Assembly: GCA_964489835.1 (NCBI GenBank)
Contig: CAZBBC010000104.1
Span: forward strand, 1-17,271
Direction: 5' to 3'
DNA length: 17,271 bases
Source of the DNA: CAZBBC01 sp964489835
Lineage (GTDB): Bacteria > Calditrichota > Calditrichia > JAJRVZ01
The translations under genes were made by a program, and so were the position numbers. The notes beneath the pieces were generated by a model. The model was not told the origin of the DNA. It saw nothing but the letters and a program-made list of their open reading frames with translations, and made no database searches. This document shows, piece by piece, positions 14,662 through 17,271 of the stretch (position 1 is the first letter of the stretch; the number at the start of each line of letters is the position of its first letter).

Positions 14662-14788
14662 CAGATCACACGAAGTTAATGTAATTTTATTTATAAGTTA
14701 TATAAAATAAATGAGTTAAATCCCCCTTTATTTAGGGCTGTTGCAATATCACTTTATTCGTGCCAATTTAATTATAAGCAGGATCTGT

Positions 14789-14886
14789 TTCCCCCTTGGA
14801 AAAGGGGGACTAAGGGGGATATAAAAATGGTCTAAGTTATTTATAAACATCCCCCTAACCCCCTTTTGTAAGGGGGATTAGATTTC
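14789..14886. repeat. ~98-bp inverted-repeat element, copy B
   Basis: Same length and order of parts as the element at 6121-6218, with about 87% identity by hand. Most differences fall in the AT-rich centre; the C and G runs at both ends are conserved. It lies 80 bp upstream of the 144-residue ORF. Confidence 0.85.
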
Positions 14887-14966
14887 GCGAAGATAAAATT
14901 TATTAATAACAATATGTTGGCTTCTGTGGCTTATTTATTATCCAGGTTAACTAGAATAGAACAACA

Positions 14967-15401
14967 ATGCTAGATAAAATTGATTACAAAATCGCCAAAG
15001 AATTATCGGAATACCACCTGTATCCTTATGCGCAGGATATATATTTAAATATATTTAAGCATTTTAGTCATTTTCCACTAAAACTAAAGGATATTGGCGT
15101 AGAAGGGGTAGGAACGACGATCACATTTATCGCATTGGTTATCCTTCGCTGCCTGGGGAACCACGGGAACGATCTTCTTATACTATATGAAGAGATATTA
15201 GGAGAATTAAAAAAAAGTATCGCCCCTAATTTTCCTCAGAATATTTCGGTTGAGACTTTTTTAGGTTGTCTGTTATTTTATTATCACCCTGCTGACATCA
15301 AAAATATACTGTCCACCGATGAATTGGATAAAATTTTTGATGAAAAAGAACGATACGAATATGAAATTAAGAAGAAAACGATTTTGATGTTTATTGTTTA
15401 A
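14967..15401 (+). CDS. Hypothetical protein, 144 residues, family not recognised
   Basis: I do not recognise this protein. It is predicted soluble and mostly helical, with a basic and acidic C-terminus (DELDKIFDEKERYEYEIKKK). A moderately hydrophobic stretch, TTITFIALVILRCLGNHGND (about residues 50-69), could be a buried helix; it contains a Cys and a His. No signal peptide, nucleotide-binding or DNA-binding motif is evident. An in-frame TAG at 14952 and the first ATG at 14967 define the start, but no Shine-Dalgarno sequence is seen. The composition resembles ordinary coding sequence and no longer ORF overlaps on either strand. It stands alone between two repeat clusters, which fits a small orphan or the remnant of a transferred segment. 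Expression is not certain. Confidence 0.55.
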   Translation: MLDKIDYKIAKELSEYHLYPYAQDIYLNIFKHFSHFPLKLKDIGVEGVGTTITFIALVILRCLGNHGNDLLILYEEILGELKKSIAPNFPQNISVETFLGCLLFYYHPADIKNILSTDELDKIFDEKERYEYEIKKKTILMFIV

Positions 15402-15490
15402 TCGATTCAACGAATCTGATGGCATCATAGCGATACCCAAAAGATCAGGGATTTTGTATGTATAGAAAAATAGATATTACATAATTAAAT

Positions 15491-15716
15491 TAAACGCAGA
15501 GGGCGCAAAGAACGCAGAGAAAATGTAGATTAAAATAATCAAATAGTGTAATGTGAAAACAAATCAAAATAATTATGGTGGTATTATTTTAATTTAAGAA
15601 AATCAGTAGTCTGTTAAAGATTTTTTATTTTTGAGATTAATTTGCACGTTGTAATTAATAGACTTTTCATAAGTTTATATAAATAATCTTTGCGAACTCA
15701 GCGTACTCTGCGTTTA
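15491..15716. repeat. Long-span inverted repeat with CGCAGAG-type ends
   Basis: The left arm (15491-15519) begins TAAACGCAGAGGGCGCAAAG. The right arm (15688-15716) ends GTACTCTGCGTTTA. They pair at about 22 of 29 positions, with 11 perfect at the outer ends. Each arm carries a doubled CGCARAG-like word, the same doubled-word design as the CACGAAG element at 14447. The 168-bp interior is AT-rich and non-coding. Confidence 0.7.
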
Positions 15717-15772
15717 AAACAAAACGATCGTATAAATGATTAACCGAAAAAAATCTCTGAAAGATCGGGATA

Positions 15773-15836
15773 AAGCAATCTCACAAAAATAAGTAAAAAA
15801 TTAGATTGCTTCGTCATTACATTCCTCGCAATGACG
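15773..15836. repeat. Double-hairpin repeat (AAGCAATCT and CGTCATT stems)
   Basis: AAGCAATCT (15773-15781) pairs with AGATTGCTT (15803-15811). CGTCATT (15812-15818) pairs with AATGACG (15830-15836) around an 11-nt loop. The minus-strand reading CGTCATTGCGAGGAATG is a repeat I know from many bacterial genomes. It starts 16 bp past the stop of the minus-strand phosphoesterase gene, and a T6 run follows the hairpin on that strand at some distance, so it might also serve as a weak terminator. Confidence 0.65.
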
Positions 15837-15852
15837 ATTTAAAGGCAATTTA

Positions 15853-17058
15853 TCAGAACTTATTTATAAGTTTAAAGTGTACAATTTCTCCCTGGGCCCG
15901 ATAACGAAGTGGAATAATACTCACACCAATACCGTCGGTTATAATAATCTTCATCTGATCCTCTTCACCCATTCCTGAATATAGGTCATTTTCAAATTGT
16001 GTGGGCGTAATCGTAATACCAAAAGGCTTCAAAATGATCTGGCCCCCGTGTGTATGTCCGGCCAGAAGCAGATGATAACCATATTTAGCAGCTGTATCAA
16101 TCACCAGTTTTGACGGCTGGTGAACCAGAATGATTTTTACATCGGCTGCAGGGGCTGTTTCTAATAAATTCTGAAGTTCCGGGGGAGAAATTCGTTTACT
16201 GTAGACATAACTCACGCCGGTTACAAGGATTTTGGCACCTTTATAGGAAACTATCTGATGACCATTATCTAAAAATCCCCATCCACATTTCTGCAAACCA
16301 CCAGCGATCTTTCCGGCATTGGACCAGATATCATGATCACCAACACAGGCGATTCGGGCTAGCCGGGCCTTTGTCGTACAGAGAATATCTACTCCCTGAT
16401 CAATAAAAGAAGTACCCCGGGTAACAAGATCACCGGCAAAAAAAAGCATATCCGGGGATAGGATTTTTATCTTTTCTATAAAACGTTCCATCTTTTTCAT
16501 TGGTGTATAGGGATCGACTTGTACATCGGCGGTCAGGACCCAATTGAGTTCTCCTAATACCGGTGGCAGGTCTTTCACCGGTATTTCAAATGAGGATACT
16601 TTTATTTTAGTTGTATCCAGATAAATTCGAATGGAGACGAATAAAATAAAAAAACTGATAATCGCCATTTTTAATACGGCTATCCATTTTTCCCAGTCTA
16701 TTTTTATGGTGCCAGATAACCACCGGGTGGTTAAAAGAAAAAGATCTGATGCCAGAAAGTAGGGAAGAGTTTCCAGAATGATGATCAATCCAATCCAGAA
16801 AGGATAAAGAAAAAGAATATCCAGGATGGAAATTTGATCGGAGAAAAGATTTCGATATTCCCCGGCAAGATAAGAAATACCGAGAATAACCGGAAATAGT
16901 GAGATAAATATAAATAGGGAAGAAATTCCATACTGAATAAGCCGGATATGTTGTGGGAAGAAAAGAGTAAGGGCTTTGATTAGACGCCAGGCCGTATATC
17001 CGTAAGGTATCAGTATAATAACAAAGGTGATCAATATCATGCGTAAAATCCAGGGCAA
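15853..17058 (-). CDS. Membrane-anchored calcineurin-like metallophosphoesterase
   Basis: The 401-residue protein has four predicted N-terminal membrane segments (about residues 7-27, 41-65, 80-105, 124-146) and a C-terminal metallophosphoesterase domain (about 172-395), probably active at the membrane surface. It resembles YkuE/LpxG-like enzymes, some of which cleave UDP-diacylglucosamine or other phosphoesters; this substrate is a guess. Metal-site motifs are ADVQVD (D178, Q180), AGDLVTRG (D210), GDHDIW (D241, H242, D243), LVHQP (H313) and AGHTHGGQ (H335, H337). Two differ from the family consensus: Q180 replaces the His of D-x-H, and D241 replaces the Asn of GNH. The start is TTG at 17058, with AAAGGA 7 nt upstream and an in-frame TAG 24 nt upstream. 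The ATG at 17040 (residue 7) is the alternative, but lacks a good ribosome site. Confidence 0.85.
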   Translation of the reverse strand: MPWILRMILITFVIILIPYGYTAWRLIKALTLFFPQHIRLIQYGISSLFIFISLFPVILGISYLAGEYRNLFSDQISILDILFLYPFWIGLIIILETLPYFLASDLFLLTTRWLSGTIKIDWEKWIAVLKMAIISFFILFVSIRIYLDTTKIKVSSFEIPVKDLPPVLGELNWVLTADVQVDPYTPMKKMERFIEKIKILSPDMLFFAGDLVTRGTSFIDQGVDILCTTKARLARIACVGDHDIWSNAGKIAGGLQKCGWGFLDNGHQIVSYKGAKILVTGVSYVYSKRISPPELQNLLETAPAADVKIILVHQPSKLVIDTAAKYGYHLLLAGHTHGGQIILKPFGITITPTQFENDLYSGMGEEDQMKIIITDGIGVSIIPLRYRAQGEIVHFKLINKF

Positions 17059-17065
17059 TGGTTTG

Positions 17066-17071
17066 TCCTTT
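17066..17071 (-). promoter_or_regulatory. Ribosome binding site favouring a TTG start
   Basis: AAAGGA on the minus strand ends 7 nt before TTG at 17058 and 25 nt before the first ATG at 17040, so its spacing favours the TTG. Confidence 0.55.
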
Positions 17072-17141
17072 CTTTTTATATCCTACGATTAATACAGGGT
17101 TTAGGTTTCTATTTCTATTTAATAAAAGTATCTTCGTGGTT

Positions 17142-17185
17142 TATGCAATTATAGCAAAAAACTCTGTTATTTCAGCAAAAATTTT
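17142..17185. repeat. Uninterrupted copy of the 44-nt AT-rich repeat
   Basis: It begins TATGCAATTATAGC and ends GTTATTTCAGCAAAAATTTT. It aligns with 14-45 joined to 72-83 at 40 of 44 positions, with no gaps other than the 26-nt unit present only in the first copy. A more diverged relative lies at 11317-11356. Confidence 0.7.
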
Positions 17186-17207
17186 AAAAACTTTTATCCA
17201 CAGATTA

Positions 17208-17222
17208 TCCGGCGCAGCCGGA
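17208..17222. repeat. 15-nt hairpin inserted in a CACAGATTA/CACGGAAT repeat
   Basis: TCCGGC-GCA-GCCGGA is a perfect 6-bp stem with a 3-nt loop. Its removal joins CACAGATTA to CACGGAAT. That sequence is the left arm of a repeat whose right arm, ATCCGTGTAA, closes the window at 17262-17271. Confidence 0.6.
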
Positions 17223-17271
17223 CACGGAATAAAACAAAAATAATTATAATTTTTAAATGAAATCCGTGTAA

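Larger units (their letters stand above)
14349..14966. repeat. Intergenic repeat cluster downstream of mscS
   Basis: This 618-bp region has no convincing gene. In order it holds a small palindrome AGGGTGCACCCT (14384-14395), which could be part of an mscS 3' hairpin; a CACGAAG-type inverted repeat (14447-14559); a hairpin insertion (14646-14661) in a GATTA / CAGATCACACGAAG context; a remnant TCCCCCTTTATTTAGGG (14720-14736); and the complete C/G-run element copy B (14789-14886). The whole region appears to be accumulated repeats. Confidence 0.7.
15402..15852. repeat. Intergenic repeats: CGCAGAG inverted repeat and GCAATC/AATGACG hairpins
   Basis: No gene is visible in this 451-bp stretch. A hairpin GATTC-AAC-GAATC (15404-15416) follows the stop of the 144-residue ORF. 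The stretch 15491-15716 is bounded by CGCAGAG-type inverted arms. The stretch 15773-15836 contains two short stems related to the widespread repeat reading CGTCATTGCGAGGA on the minus strand. Confidence 0.65.

Noticed and set aside
14700..14890. Possible CRISPR array from the recurring C/G runs
   Set aside because: The runs are arranged as inverted ends of one element, not as equal direct repeats with unique spacers, and no cas gene is present.

Overview
The window looks like a chromosomal contig, scaffolded across one 100-N gap, from a Gram-negative bacterium of moderate to low GC. It encodes a lipidated RND adaptor, an inner-membrane RND pump and an Omp85-type outer-membrane barrel. Two Sec signal peptides end in Ala followed by Gln (the TPR protein and the barrel protein), a habit common in the FCB superphylum (Bacteroidota, Ignavibacteria, Calditrichota, Marinimicrobia and relatives). 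Clear Shine-Dalgarno sequences before mscS, the aldehyde dehydrogenase and the phosphoesterase fit a non-Bacteroidota FCB lineage slightly better. This placement is inference; there is no rRNA or other phylogenetic marker here, and no tRNA was seen.

Layout: (1) 313-6097, a same-strand cluster of RND periplasmic adaptor, secreted TPR protein and RND permease, with no TolC-like partner in the window. (2) 6263-7327, rsgA, the ribosome-assembly GTPase, ending 3 bp from a convergent gene for a one-POTRA Omp85/D15 barrel protein (7331-8635, minus). (3) A 100-N gap at 8643-8742 in the divergent promoter region between the barrel gene and a GT-C type membrane glycosyltransferase (8774-10150). (4) A family-2 glycosyltransferase (10433-11296, minus) and an NAD(P)-dependent aldehyde dehydrogenase (11516-12937, minus). 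(5) An MscS channel (13533-14348), an unrecognised 144-residue protein (14967-15401) and a membrane-anchored calcineurin-like phosphoesterase (15853-17058, minus). Apart from the RND cluster the genes look like unlinked chromosomal cargo, mostly envelope or housekeeping functions.

The most distinctive signal is between the genes. Most of the longer intergenic stretches are mosaics of short inverted or dispersed repeats: a ~98-bp C/G-run inverted-repeat element in two copies (6121, 14789), long-arm inverted repeats of the CACGAAG and CGCAGAG types (14447-14559, 15491-15716), a perfect 28-bp palindrome (13442-13469), and small GC-rich hairpins. The best observation is an apparent empty/occupied pair: a 44-nt repeat is intact at 17142-17185, while the copy at 14-83 is interrupted by a 26-nt double-hairpin unit. 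A 21-nt stretch of that unit recurs with one mismatch at 13420-13440. Two other 15-16-nt hairpins sit in GATTA contexts at 14646 and 17208, with stems of different sequence but conserved pairing. Together these suggest that minute GC-rich hairpins insert into older AT-rich repeats. No CRISPR array, transposase, integrase, toxin-antitoxin pair or defence gene was found.
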